Shown here piece by piece: positions 25,536-38,031 of a stretch of 64,000 nucleotides of DNA. Source of the stretch: Rutpela maculata (Eukaryota; Arthropoda; Insecta; Coleoptera; Cerambycidae). The stretch is from contig OW386285.2 in the NCBI GenBank assembly GCA_936432065.2, forward strand, positions 174,697,984-174,761,983. The letters are read 5' to 3'. How positions within the stretch are numbered: the stretch's first letter is position 1; every line of letters starts with the position of its first letter. The notes beneath the pieces were generated by a model. That model was given only the letters and a program-made list of their open reading frames with translations, did no database searches and was not told where the DNA came from. Made by a program: the position numbers and the translations under genes.

Positions 25536-27026
25536 GTTACTAAATCTGCCAGTTACAATCGCACCCTCACACCACAAAATACTATTAAATAACTAGAACA
25601 CTGTTTCTGCACTAAATATGAGAAGTTTGATTCTTTTTAGTGGATCGATTTATTAGACAAAAATAGATCCTTCACAAAAATTCATTCATAACCGATTCAC
25701 CTAAAAAAATCCAAACCAAAACTTAAAATACATAAAAATGCAATTCCTCAAATTATTTATTAAATTAAAAGTAGTTTTGCAAAACTCATTATATGACAAA
25801 TCTATTTTACATATTTTTATACAATGTACAGATACAAAAAAAAGTTTATTGGCTTTGAAATTGCTTTTATATAGATTTGTTTTTTTTTTTATCAAATTGC
25901 TCAGCTCGAGTATCAGACACCGATCGGATGGTTAATGACGAACGAAGTGATTCTAATTCATTTGATTCTGGCTCTACTTATGTTGAACATCGAGAACTTG
26001 GCCACAACCAACAGACAGACAGACTGACTGAACTATATTGATATCATGACTCGGTTGGAAACCGGTTTACTTGGAACCTATGCGTTGATTCATTCGAGTC
26101 TGTCAAAAGATTAGTTATTTTTGAAACAATCATTCACGAAAAAAACCAACTCTATTCTCCATAGTGTTTATAGGAGGTGGGGGAGTCTTCCTTGCATGAG
26201 GTTGCGATAAACTTTGAAATCGTTTAACAACTTGATCGGGGAAATTGGTTTATATGAAATACAATCTAAAATTAATTTTACAAGTCAAAATAAAGAAAAT
26301 ACTGAAAAATTCGAGTTACTAGATTCACTTAGTTGGTACAAATCGAATCATATCTTCATATTTCTCGTATTTGACGAGGAAAATAATGGGTTTTCATTCA
26401 GATGCCAGAATGGACATAGCTTTGTCTAATTTAAAATAAATGGTATGGTATGGTATATGGTGGTATATGTTACAAAAAAAAATTGAAATATTTTGTCAGG
26501 TAGAAAAAGTTACTTTATTGTTTATTTTATTTATTTAAAGCAACTGTTTATTTTGTTGGCTTTTTTTTAGTTGATATTTTGTTGAATGTCTGTTGATGTA
26601 TTTAACTCAGAGAAATATTGTAAACAATGTGTTTAATTTAAAAAGTACTAGAAATTTGGCCAATTGATAAAGAATAATTTGACATGCCAAAAATACAACC
26701 CCAAGTGTGATCTTGATGAGATTTTAGTATCTCTTACCAGAGATTAGTAAAAATTCAATTTGGCCAAATAATAAAATGTTTTGTAATTATACCTCAGTTG
26801 GGAAAGGAGGATAGTAATAAATGCACACGATCAGGGTGTGGGACAGATCCTATTGGCATTTAAATTTGAAGGGCTTTTCAAATCAACGTCGTTCAATGAC
26901 ATGTGCTACTTGACACTATTGACAGTTCAATTCATCGCTATCTTCCTTTTCCGGCTAAGGTATTAATCATTTATACAATTATTGCCCTGAAATCTTACAT
27001 AACATTTTTCATGATTTTATAAATGT
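25536..27026. other. Unassigned stretch
   Basis: No supported gene. A 71-codon frame at 26214-26429 (ending ...FRCQNGHSFV) has mildly protein-like character, but no acceptable family match comes to mind. A short run of tggta repeats lies near 26445-26470. Confidence 0.35.
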
Positions 27027-27128
27027 TAAGTTCAAGCCAAAGTCAGCTTGATCCAAGATCTAAGATTGTTGTAACAATCGTAACCTTGGCTTTTGATCTT
27101 GAATCAAGCTGGCTTTGGCTTGAACTTA
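27027..27128. mobile_element. Short hairpin MITE
   Basis: About 102 bp: taagttcaagccaaagtcag and its inverse at the right end form a long imperfect hairpin. No coding capacity. Confidence 0.6.
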
Positions 27129-27649
27129 GTTGGTACAGCTCGCCCTAAACGGAACCGGATCTTGAATCCTACGAACTACGCGGTCGCAGAAGGCGCCAGT
27201 TGAAAGAGGCGCCAAACACTGAACGAACACCCCTTCCCCACTAAAGTAGACTCAACCATCAACTGGCAACTTTGTACAATATTCATTCATAGTTATTGTT
27301 TCGCCATTGGTCGTTAATATTCTTAGAGAAACTATGGATATTGAAGAAAATTGCAATTGTAATAATTATTTGCAGAATTTTTCTCCAATACAAGTTCCTA
27401 CAGTTTTATTGTCATTGAGATGAGGGGGCGCCAAAATATCGTCGGCTTACACTTGAAAAATGTCTAGAACCGGCCCTGGCTCTAAATGATATAAGTATAT
27501 TAATTTAAAAATCACAATTATTAACCAGACTAAACATAAAATTGTCTTGTTATTAATTCTATATGCAAAAACTATGGAATAGATTTGATTCTTATTATTT
27601 CTTAATAATAAAAATACTAAATCATGAAAAGAGAAACAATTATGTCCTA
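27129..27649. other. Unassigned stretch
   Basis: No gene seen. A GC-richer segment at about 27150-27240 with gcgccaaacactgaacg-type words may be an old repeat end. Confidence 0.3.
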
Positions 27650-28561
27650 CACTCAAAGAAAATGATAGGTAAATTCAACCAAAAAGAGCATATGAAATCG
27701 CGCCTATCTAGTTTCATAGTTAAATCAATCAGAAGAGAATAGTCATACAACTTTATTTGTTTTCGTAAACCACTAGTAGTTTAATAATCATATCTTGTAA
27801 CAAATTAAATAGTACAATGACATTTTTTTATGTTCACTAACCATTTTCAATTTGGTCTACAATTAAATAGTACAACGACTTTGTTTTTTGTTCACCAACT
27901 AATTTTTAGGTTGATCTACACTTTATTGTATGATGAAGTTTTTTTGGTTAGCCAAAATCTCAGTATTGAGACATTAGACCACCCAAACCAAAGATTAGAG
28001 ATCGTTTATAAGATCTATCCAAATATATCGATGATCCCTGAGAGAATTTGAACATTGCAATCATGTTATTAATTTTCTATAAATTCATAAGAGTATAAGA
28101 TAATGCATGATTGATTATTGTCAGTGATTTGTATGTGGCGTCATCTGGGAATAATTTCTGTAATAGACTTCATGGTAAGCAAGCAAATTTTATAGTAATT
28201 CTTTTAGAACTTCTAGAAGACGACAATAATATTGGTTTGTCTACCAAGTACAATAATATAGCGAACTAATACTGGGTTAGAATTACAATTCGATAATAGT
28301 TAAAAATAAAATATACTATTATCTAGTTTAATTTGACAGAATTCAACAAAACAATAGTCAGACAAACAAAATAATAGTCTTATTCATCTATTTTTTAAGT
28401 TAATGTTTGTTTTGTTGTACGACAACTTTTTATTAATTAAAATAACAGTCACCTCTTGTTTAAAAATATCATCAATATAGTTTGGTTTAACAAAATTAAC
28501 GATATTGTTAGTTAACCATTTTTTTTTTTTGTTGAATTTACCCATACTATTTCTTTGAGTG
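27650..28561. mobile_element. 912-bp MITE, CACTCAAAGAAA ends, TA duplication
   Basis: Inverted termini begin CACTCAAAGAAA and extend about 30 bp (with ggtaaattcaac in both arms). TA flanks both sides (27648-27649 and 28562-28563), as for Tc1/mariner-type elements. Internal frames are short and AT-driven. Non-autonomous. Confidence 0.8.
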
Positions 28562-28563
28562 TA

Positions 28564-29449
28564 GGTATATTTGAAATATCTGTGAATATTAAAATATTTC
28601 ATTTTACTAAGGATGCACTATTAGACATTTGTATATAAAATTATAAAATACATTTTAAAGTTTATGTTTCAGGTATTTGTAAAGTAAAAACAGCCTCAGG
28701 TTGAATAAAGCATTCATTCATTCATATTAACCAAAAATTAAAATTTACTTATTTAAAATGAAATAACAAAAAACTTTGATGCCTACAAAAAAATGTGTAT
28801 TTAGTGACTATTTGTACTAATTTAGAAATTTTACATTGTAAAAGTTACTTTTTCTAACATTAAAAAATGTGAACATATGATGTGCCTGGAATCTGCATTT
28901 TATTTAAAATTCTGTTTTTTATTTTTAGTTATCAATAGAAAATATTTGTAGAAATTTTTGTTTTATTTTAGTGCCTACCTGATGAAAACTGACATAAATC
29001 AAAAATATTTATTGCTTGAGCTATAGATCAGAGGTTTGTATTGTTACCTTAGTAAGACTTTTCACAAGAAATTTTAACCCAAAAGTTACTAAAATATAAA
29101 ATTAGTGTAAATGGTATAAAAATATTGAAATCTTATTTACATAATCTCAGTCAAAGGACACCGGAACAAAACCCATGAAAATGTTGAATCGGTGGAACCG
29201 GCTGAAATGTTGGTCGTGCTGATCAAAAGTTCTTATCACATCGCGCCAGTCCTATGGACAGTTTTTGAGATACAGCTTGTCAAAGTTAGGTAATTTGCGT
29301 CATTTTAGACATTCAGGGCCTTTTTTACTACTCTTAAACTATTAACTTTAGCAAAAAATTGCAAGGGTTGAAATATTCTTGATCAAGTCCAATAAAGCTC
29401 AAGACTTTTTTTATCAATTTTTAGATTAAGTAAAATATATATATGTCAT
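28564..29449. other. Intergenic stretch with a LINE 3' tail
   Basis: At about 28700-28732 ggttgaataaagcattcattcattc looks like the 3' end and (attc)n tail of a CR1/L2-like LINE on the plus strand. Otherwise nothing is recognised. Confidence 0.4.
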
Positions 29450-29819
29450 ATCAAATTGCTAATAATTTTAATTATTATTTTGTTGGTAGTATTAATAAAA
29501 TTATTGAGAGTATCGATTGTACAGAATCCTGGCTTAACAGTAATTATAATCTGGTATCCCAGCTTTTTTAAATTTACTTTGTTGACGATGGCAGAACTAC
29601 GTATAATTATATGTCCACATTAGATAACAAATGCACTCTATCTGAAATTCTCAATGCCAAGATTTTAAAATAGGCATTTGAAGTTATAAGTAATGTTATA
29701 TTAAATCTTATTAACACTCTTGAAAGTGCCAAAGTTCCTGATTTATTAAAAATTAGTACAGTCATTCCAGTTCCCAAAATTGCGAATACAATAAATTCAA
29801 ATGAATTTAGACCAATCAA

Positions 29820-31385
29820 CAGAGCTGTTGAAAGTACCCAATGAAAGTACTTGAAGTACCAAATACCAAGTACCTGACAAAGTACTTGCTGCTCCAATTC
29901 CCAAGTACTATGACCTGAAGCAAAGTAATTCAAATACCAAATACTTGTCGAAAGTACTTCAAGTAAATCGCAAGTACCGTATTTCAAATATTTCAGATTA
30001 TTTGAAGTACTTTAATAGGTACTTCAAATCTCAAAGTAGTTCAATTACTCTAAAGTGTTTCAAGTACCCAAGTATTTCAAGTACTCTAACATATTTCAAA
30101 TGCTCCACAGTTCTTCTAATACCCATACATGTTATATTTATTAAGTTTTTCTTTTATAATTTGTTATTATTATTATTTATTAACAGCTTTTTTCAACTCA
30201 GCATCATTCAAAAACAATAAAAAAGAAAATTATTATTACATAAATATAAAAACGAACAAAAATAAATACTGCTGCGGTCGATTTCCCTTCAAATGTCAGG
30301 AAAGTCATAAAGAAAACTTTATATATAAAAGATAGGTAAGTACAAGTACAAAAAAAAAAAAATATAATAAAAAATTATTTATTTCCATAGGCTTTCAATA
30401 GCACCAAATTTTCGAAATTTTCATCAGTTAATGCATTTCTTCTGGGAGCATTTATAATTTCAGCAAATGAAAAGAGTCTTTCTACAGGCGCTGATGATGC
30501 AAAGCATGTATTAAACTGATAAAAAACTGTTTTTACTGCTGCATGTTTATCTAGAGAAACAAGTTGGGTGTCAGAGTCATTTAAGTATTGAAGAATTTCT
30601 AATTCAATTCTTTTTTTATCACTGGTTTTTATACAGCCGATGAAGGTAGGCAAGTATTATAGCGATAGGAAAGAGTTTTGATGGACGAGTATTTATTCAA
30701 GACACTTATTTGGGTATCAGCATAATTTAAATATTGAAGTAATTCGAATTCTATTCTTTTCTTCGCGCTGCTTTTTGTAGTTTCAGTATTTGAAATTCCT
30801 GTCGAAAAATCATCTGGTTCAAAACATTTTTATACAATTAATGTTGGCTTATAAGGTTCGCTGTTGCCGCTCAGTACATCGATCGTCATTATTATTAGAT
30901 TCTGATTCTTCTTGGCAAACCATTTCTACAATCATTTTTGGAATCGATTCACTTAAATCGTCATTTGTGTAACTTTTGAAACTACCTATCTGTAAGGATT
31001 AGTAAACATACCTTTAACCTTTTTTACCTACTTATTAATAACTAATAGCACTATTGATAAACAATAAGTAAGAAACAAATAGGTCGATTAAGAATTAAGA
31101 GCGATACGTTATATATTTTTAATAGCCATTCTAGTGCTTTAAGCAGTATTTAAAATAACGTCTAGTACTTCAAATACCGGAAAGTATTTGAAATACCAAG
31201 CAAAGTAATTCAAATACCAGTATTTCTGAAAATCAAATACCAAATCCAAATACTCGAAGCAAAATACTTCAAATACCAAGTACCAAATACTGGGAATCGA
31301 AAGGATTTGAAGCAAAGTGCTTCAAATACTGAAAGTATTTGAAATACTTTTTTCAATTACTTTTATTTGAAATACTCCAGCTCTG
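29820..31385 (-). mobile_element. hAT element with residual transposase, 8-bp TSD
   Basis: 1,566 bp bounded by cagagctg...cagctctg and flanked by the 8-mer ccaatcaa on both sides (29812-29819, 31386-31393). Excising it with one copy restores the LINE frame. Subterminal regions carry dozens of aagtac / gtattt words. The only coding remnant is a hAT dimerisation domain on the minus strand. Confidence 0.9.
30375..30653 (-). pseudogene. hAT transposase C-terminal dimerisation domain
   Basis: Minus-strand frame of about 92 codons containing FNTCFASSAPVERLFSFA and then NALTDENFENLVLLKA. This is the classic C-terminal signature of hAT transposases (SSxxxERxFS...R..L......LL). The DDE catalytic core, BED finger and N-terminus are absent from the element, so this copy cannot encode a full transposase. 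Located within the 29820-31385 element and oriented opposite to the interrupted LINE. Confidence 0.85.
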
Positions 31386-31869
31386 CCAATCAATAACACC
31401 CCTGCTGAAAAAATTCTAGAATCTGCTGTTTATAATCAAATTTTGGAACATGTCGAAAGACATGATATTCTAATCTGTAATCAATCAGGGTTTCGGTAAA
31501 AAACACTCCTGTGAATCATCGTTACAGCTTTCTTTTAGTAAATTTAAACTTGATTTAGATAATAATAAATATGTTATAGCCGTTTTCCTTGATTTGAAAA
31601 GAGCGTTTGAAACTATTGACCGAGATATATTACTAGCTAAATTAAATCAGTTTGGAGTAGAGGGTGATGTGTATAAATGGTTATCTGATTACTTAGCAGG
31701 GAGAAAACAGAGAGTTAAAGTAAGGGATTCAGTATCTAGTGAAATTGTTAACAACTTTGGTGTTCCACAAGGGAGTGTCTTAGGTCCCCTTCTTTTTATA
31801 TTGTATCTAAACAATATAAATTTTATTTGTCGATTGTGAATTCATAAACTTATTTGCTGATGATACATT

Positions 31870-32109
31870 CCCACTAAACAATGCATTATTACTTTAATAT
31901 AACATCAACGTTGTCAGAAAGTAATTTGTCATACTATTAAATGTTACGTAATGTAACCAACGTTACATAAATATTTGTTTAATATTTCGAAATGTAACAT
32001 TTCTCTGTTACGTTGTTGTAATATAAATATCATATTGCAAGAGAACATTACAAATGTTACTTCCATTTAACATTGCATAACATTACGGATACATTATTTG
32101 TTTGCTGGG
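31870..32109. mobile_element. 240-bp MITE, CCCACTAAAC / GTTTGCTGGG ends
   Basis: Starts cccactaaacaa and ends ttgtttgctggg, imperfect inverted ends related to the CCCAG group. The interior is rich in taatgtta / taacatt words. It interrupts the FADD box of the LINE reverse transcriptase. A target duplication is ambiguous: att flanks both sides, but the frame can also resume without any duplication. Confidence 0.65.
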
Positions 32110-32199
32110 ATTATTGGCATGTAGTGATACAAATTTGGAATTAGCAGTACAAAAAATGGATATAATATTGACTAGTGTGGAAAATTATTTGGAAATTAA

Positions 32200-32429
32200 C
32201 AATTAAATTAACATTGTCCCTTATTAATCTTTTTTCAATGGATGAATATGTCTGACATAGATAAAGACAATCAGTATTCTTATGGCGTCCAAAACAAAAG
32301 TAATCTCTCATAATATTTTGATTACAAGAAGCTACATCATCGAAGATAATAATCGAATTGGGTTTGATCTCTTGAGCTGATAAAACATCTTCTCCATCAT
32401 TAAACTAGAAATAACCTATTTCTTTCATG
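32200..32429 (-). pseudogene. Polinton packaging ATPase, C-terminal part
   Basis: The minus strand encodes the second half of a FtsK/HerA-type genome-packaging ATPase. Walker B appears as SIIIFDDVA, followed by FCFGRHKNTDCLYLCQTYS and then IEKRLIRDN. The frame has one in-frame TAG near 32405. It stops matching at about 32200, where LINE sequence abuts with a short shared taaattaacattg, so the C-terminus is lost. The N-terminal half lies at 35927-36224, separated by a 3.5-kb transposon. In Polintons and related viruses this ATPase is thought to package DNA into capsids. Confidence 0.8.
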
Positions 32430-35400
32430 CCCAGACAGCACAATATAATCTTAGAATATTCCTGGAATATACTCTTGAGAATAAAGAATCATTCTTAGAA
32501 AAGGCCGTGAATATATAAATTCTCCAGGGAATATTCTTAGAATCGGCCAATGGGAATATCCTACATAAACCTAGATTATTCCTTTAAGAATATTACCAAA
32601 TTATTCTAGGAATAATCCAGGAATATTTATATGTTTCAAACATATTCACAGCTTTTGCCTGGAATATATATTTATATTCCTGGAATATATATTTATATTC
32701 CTGGAATAATCTAGGTTTATATAGGATATTCCCTTAGGCTGGTTTCAGGAATATTCCCGTGAGAATGTATACAGGTCCGCTGGTATACGTGGGTCACTTT
32801 TGGTAAAAGCAGAAATAAAACTAATACATCATCAAAACGCACCTGTATGAGGGAAGGCACTCGCAATTGTTTACAGCAGCTCCTTCAGCTTGATATCTGA
32901 TTATCTTACTTTTCGATTTAAATAATTATACAAAAATTAAAATGTAAAATAATAATAGTAATCACCTGAAAACTTTCCACTCCTTGCATATTAGTGCCTT
33001 CTTCCTAAAGATTCTAAAAATATGGGAAAATAAAATATTGAGAATATAATGCAGAATTATTTATTAAGTATTTAATAAATATATTTATATTTTGAATTTA
33101 TCTTAAGACTAATCTTCTTTGTCCGTTTCATTGTTTCTAAAACAAAAAAAAAAACATTTTATAGGATTTTTATTTAGAATTTAAACTTGTGTATTGAAGA
33201 AAGCTAATGGTAAAACCAAGAATCAACTCATATTTTTGTATTTTGTAATTACTTGGAAGTATAGTAGCGCAAAAAAAAAATTTGAAAAATTTTATTGCTC
33301 AAATAGACTTAGAATGTCATGAAACGTCGAGATTTTAAGTTTGAGCAAAAAAATGTCCGTCGGTCTGTAACTTTTTTTTATGCGCACAATTACTCCGTAA
33401 CCGTTTAATTTGAATTATATGTATTTCAACGAGGATTATATTCTGATCTTATTCCGTTGAAGAGTTGAGGTAAATAGGAGTGCATAGGTAAATCAAGCAA
33501 GAGCCATAAAACTGGTATTTAGTACATATAAGAGAAGCTAATATTTCAAAACATTTTTTGGCATTAGCCGCCCCCATGATTTAGCGTGTGTACAAGAACC
33601 AAAGGATTCAAAATTTGTTTTTACTTTATCTTTCATCTCCTACCCCCTCCCCTCTCATCAGTTGTTATTTTCGAAGGAATTCTTTTTTATTGTGGTTCGA
33701 GTTAGTAAATTCAAGCTTCAAGTTGGGAAAATTCGAGAAAAATTTTACCCCCCCGCTCATCATTTTCATTAAAGAAAATTTTTTTGAGTTGGGAAAATTC
33801 CTGTAATGATAGTTGGGAATTATTAACCTCCCCCCCCCCCAAAAACCCTAGTGTTACCCCCGAGTATCTAAAAAAGTATTCAAAATTCAGAATAGAATTA
33901 GAAAGTTATATTCCTCTCGCCAAGAAACACTAAATCATATTAGAGATTTCTTTTTAAATAACTGATTCTTCTTCAGTATGCCATATGTCTTGATAGTAAG
34001 TTTCATCAAAATCAAAAAAAAAAAAAATTACATACATTAAAAAATATCAAAATAGAAGGATATTATATCATCTGTTTAAAAAAAAAATGCTAATATGATT
34101 TACTGTTTTTGGTGAAAAAACGCTTCGCAGGAGGCCGTGTATGTAAATTAAAACCAAATTAATGTCACCTACACATAAAAATATTGTCACTCTACATAAA
34201 AAAAAATTATGCAAATCGTGCAAAAAATAGAGAGTTACAGGCTTGTTTTTCATTTAAGCAAGTATATATCCGAACCACAAACAAATATATTATGTTGAAT
34301 AATTACCTGTAACTGTTGCGAAAAGTGCTGGCCAAGGCTTGGCCAAGTCATCACTCATTACTTTTCACATAAAGCGGCATGAACATTCCTTGTAATTATC
34401 GCCACCCAATCTACACATACTATCAATCTAGAAAAAAAAATACAAACAGGTAATTAATATCTTTTTACAAAAAATAATAGAAAAGATTGATTAAATGAAA
34501 ACTTGTAATAAAAGTTACTACAAATTATTTGTCCATTGCCTCTAAGCACAGAGGGTTATCATTTGCTAGTCACATATTCCAGGAAGTATATGTACCTGAA
34601 GTTTCGAACGTTCAGTTGAACGAATTTAAATTGAAAATTTGAAGTTAATCGACTTGGACATACAATTTTTCTGGTAATATTTGCTGGCAACGATACGATC
34701 GTTGCCAACAAATATTACCGTAAAAGTGGTACGCGTAAGTCGATTTATAATTTTTATTATACTTTCCTTTTCAAATGAAATTCGTTCAAGTGAACGTTCG
34801 AAACTTCAGGTACATGGAAGTATAGTAATTTTAAGTGCGACAGCTCTGCTCATCAAAAGTAGTGCTACAGTTAAAATTTTCGCCAGAATCGCTTTCCAAT
34901 AAATTACTTTCACTGCCACTATTTGAAACATTACTTCTAACAATATTCTCTAAATGAACAATGAACACTACTCGTGGTGCCTGCAGTACTATGATTAAAA
35001 GTTTGGAAATTATTTTGACTGATGCAATCATAAGTAGGTACTTTCTTGTAAATGTGAAGAATTTGTTGGTAAGCTTTGGTTCAACTGTAATAACTGTCTC
35101 TGATTTATATCATCAGTATTATGGTCTAATGGAGTTTTAGAGTTCTATTAAGTTCTCTATGAAGCTGCGCCAGTACCAGTAGTATTTCTATCACTTTTTC
35201 TTTTCATTTAAATAAGAAAATGTACAAGTGACGTGATGCCCTGTTAAATTTTCCCTATAAAAAAGATTAATCTACTTACTTATTGTTCATCGGTCACTTA
35301 TCACTTATACTACACATAAAAACACTTAAGTATCTCAACAATAACAAACGATTTAAGCACGTAAATTCTGATACTGAGGTTACGTTATGAGATACGTAAA

Positions 35401-35926
35401 TAGAAAAAAATCGCGGGTAGTTTAAAACACTATATACATGTGCATGGATTTATTTCTGAAGTCTAGCCTTGGCTGCACTGCTCAAACCTGATAACCTGAT
35501 AACAAAAATATGGATTGAGCTTTTGTTTAAAACTGGGAATAACAACATTGTATAATATAATCATTTTAATCATATTAAATATTTTTTATTAATTGAAATA
35601 AATAATAACACGCATATATTTAAGTTACATTTTACAGAAAAAATTAAAAGCTTTTATAAAACGTTGATTTGGTTGAGTAACAATTAATATTATTCTTTCA
35701 TTCTCAAAGTGTTAGAATATCCTTGACCCAGGAGGGAATATATATATTCCAAAATGAATATTACTATCATATTCATGCTGAATATTCCATGTATATATTT
35801 AAAATTATATTACTAGAATAATCCGTTAACTTATATATTCCAGGATTATTCCAGAATTAATCAGAATATATTCATTATTTTTTGCATAATTACAGAATAT
35901 TCTTAGAATATACGGTGCTGTCTGGG
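32430..35926. mobile_element. 3.5-kb CCCAG-type transposon in the ATPase gene
   Basis: Ends CCCAGACAGCAC and GGTGCTGTCTGGG with a TG dinucleotide on each side (32428-32429, 35927-35928). Removing the element plus one TG lets the minus-strand ATPase frame continue. It is largely an inverted copy of the element at 53878-57459. Terminal ~330 bp are dense in gaatatt / aatattcc. It contains a partial copy of the ACTTCCAC repeat (about 33240-33830) and a residual coding block (34831-35215, minus). No catalytic domain is visible. Confidence 0.9.
34831..35215 (-). pseudogene. Residual coding block of CCCAG element
   Basis: The minus strand reads a Ser/Asn/Glu-rich segment (VHLENIVRSNVSNSG, then ESDSGENFNCS) that is also preserved on the plus strand of the sister element at about 55081-55492. 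Here it is broken upstream by several stops and an indel. It may be the N-terminal part of the group's lost protein. No known domain is recognised. Confidence 0.4.
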
Positions 35927-36224
35927 TGGGTTTCAATAATTTTCTCAAATATTCATATTTTGGTTGGTACAAGGACTTCGAATATAGGTAAACATTCTCA
36001 AATCGGAGTCCATTGAGATGTGAAAGCAACGTAACTAATAAATTTGTTTTTCCATTGCCACTACTCCCCACAACCAATGCTCGCTTGGATAAGGCTCCAA
36101 ATAGTTTACCATGCTTTCGATAATTATTTTCCAATGAAGACACATCCTGGTTAACGATTGGTAACGTAACACTTTGCTTTTCAATCTTCATCGTAAAACT
36201 GCATATAAGGAACTGTACCACCAA
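35927..36224 (-). pseudogene. Polinton packaging ATPase, N-terminal part
   Basis: First half of the FtsK/HerA-type ATPase. The frame from 36224 reaches a Walker A loop, GSSGNGKT (36068-36045), followed by LLVTLLSHLNGLRFENVYLYS, the first strand-helix pair of the P-loop fold. The best internal start is probably the ATG at 36191. At 35927 the frame runs into the 3.5-kb transposon; its apparent extension to 35826 is transposon DNA. Transcribed divergently from the PLA2-like gene, whose first ATG is only about 30 bp away. Together with 32200-32429 it represents a broken gene. Confidence 0.85.
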
Positions 36225-36256
36225 TCATTCACCAACACTATTTATAAGATTGCACA

Positions 36257-37126
36257 TTGTCGAAAAACCAGTTACATATAGAACCTTCGAGAGGTTATAC
36301 AATGCTTGTACACAACACACCAACAGTTAATCGTAAACGAAGACGTGTGCGAAGACAGGGTCGGGCTTTGTTAATAGTCTTATTAATAACCTACCTTTCG
36401 AATTACATATTCCAGGTTACAACTATTGCGGCCCAGGAACAACAAAACTATCTAAACGACTTGCGAGAGGTGATACTGGTGTCAACCTTATTAGACGAGG
36501 CATGCAAAGAGCATGATATCGCATATTCACGTTCTAAGGATTTAACGAGCAGACATCAAGCAGATAAAGTGTTGGCAGAAAAAGCTTATCAGCGATTTAA
36601 AGCAAGTGATTCTTCAGTTGGTGAAAAAATTACCGCATTAAGTGTGGGTGGTGCTATGAAAGCAAAAACTAAACTTGGAATGGGCTTACGTAGAAAAAAA
36701 CGCTCCAATCGGAAACATGGTAGGGGGGTGCGTAAGAATACGTTAAGTTTTAATAATGCAGTACAACGAGCGCGATGTGGCATTCAAAGCAGTAATTCTA
36801 ATAATCTTATTAAAGTCGCCAAACAAGCTTTAACATCAATAGGAACAACGAAACCGTCTTTACCAAAGAAACCGATTATTCCTATACCAAAAACAGGCGG
36901 TTTTCTACCTTTCCTTTTGCCTATATTTGCTGCATTAGGTGCTTTAGGAAGTATAGGAGGTGGTGCTGCAGGAATTGCAAAAGCTGTTAATGCTGCAAAG
37001 GCCGCAAAAGAAAAACTCGAGGAAGATAAAAGACACAACATAGCTATGGAGCAGGCTGCAATAGGAAAAGGATTGTACTTACGACCTTACAAGAAAGGCA
37101 TGGGATTCCAGAAAACATTAATGTAA
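36257..37126 (+). pseudogene. Polinton PLA2-like capsid-associated protein
   Basis: A frame of 289 codons includes the catalytic-helix signature of parvovirus/Polinton-type phospholipase A2, DEACKEHDIAYS (His-Asp pair), then KDLTSRHQADKVLAEKA. Its C-terminal part has a hydrophobic Gly/Ala stretch (PFLLPIFAALGALGSIGGG) and a basic middle (LRRKKRSNRKHGRG). The Ca2+-loop segment (YNYCGPGT, about 36416-36439) is in a different frame, read from about 36376 to 36490, so at least two compensating indels separate the basic N-terminus, the loop and the helix. A likely original start is the ATG at 36302. In related viruses such PLA2 domains help virions cross membranes; the role in Polintons is inferred. 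Confidence 0.75.
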
Positions 37127-37150
37127 CTTTACCTCTCTGAGAGGTAAGAT
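37127..37150 (+). other. Small hairpin after PLA2-like stop
   Basis: Just after the stop codon, ttacctctctgagaggtaa can form a short perfect hairpin. No function can be assigned; eukaryotic termination does not need it. Confidence 0.3.
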
Positions 37151-38031
37151 TAATAGAACATTTTTATATAAAATATTTTACATAATTTTACATAGCATAT
37201 ACGTAAAATAATATCATATTTAAGTCAACATATTAACTTAATTACTTGTAAACAAGTTTACATATTTGCTACATAATTTTACTTAAAAATGTTTACCTAC
37301 TTCATTTTACGACATCGAAGTCATGGAACGCGTCAGTGTCACGCTCACTCAGCACGCCAGTATAAAATGATGTAAAATCTAACGTTTGTGTTTTTTGATC
37401 ATTTTTGTGAAAAATTGTGGATGATGTCTTTTAATAACTTTGATGCAGAACTGTGAACCATAAAGCGTTGTGAATTTTTTAAATATTATTTTATTTGGAC
37501 GTTTTATTAGTGTAGAGGTTACGTGCAAACATAAACATGCCCTCTTGTTTGCGAATTTGGTGTACATACCTATGTTGTTGGAGGTGCACCATTTTCCAGT
37601 GAATGACCCAAAAGGAAGTTTGTGTTGTACCATTTTTATAAAGATATTTATTTAAATGAAACGTAATATTTTTAAGGTTAGAATTATTTCACGGGCAATC
37701 GTTATTCTCGACAGACAATTATATCATTACATGAATTTTGTTACACAAAAGCTGTATGTTGATGCTATTCCCACATTATTAAGTTCAACTGAATCCAGCG
37801 TAAGAAGTTGTAATTCAAGGAAACCCAGATCTTAATAGTGACCAAAAGCTTTTGCGAAGTATTATGCATAGGTATGGTTATTGTTTACCGACATCTTATA
37901 GCACCTACTTTGTGTTCGTTATTGTATTGTACATATATTTCAAGGTTTTGTATGTGTAAAGTAGGCTAATATTTTCCTGCACTTTTTCTTTGGTCCAAAA
38001 TTGGCTTCAGCACGTCAAAATACTTCAGAAA

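Larger units (their letters stand above)
29450..32205 (+). pseudogene. CR1/L2-like LINE reverse transcriptase, broken
   Basis: Three separated pieces of one non-LTR reverse transcriptase. 29450-29819 has the NNFNYYFVGSINKII region, then VPDLLKISTVIPVPK and EFRPIN. 31386-31869 has RHDILICNQSGFR, AVFLDLKRAFETIDRDIL, GVPQGSVLGPLLFILY and LFADDT. 32110-32205 continues ACSDTNLELAVQKMD. The breaks are caused by a hAT element (29820-31385) placed inside the RPIN block and a 240-bp MITE (31870-32109) placed within the FADD box. Several additional stops occur. The fragment stops at about 32205, where Polinton ATPase sequence begins. The domain order and the GVPQGSVLGPLLF style fit the CR1/L2/Daphne group. 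Non-functional. Confidence 0.75.

Noticed and set aside
36589..37041. Minus-strand frames across the PLA2-like gene, and frames opposite polB and LINE ORFs
   Set aside because: Antisense shadows of genuine coding sequence.
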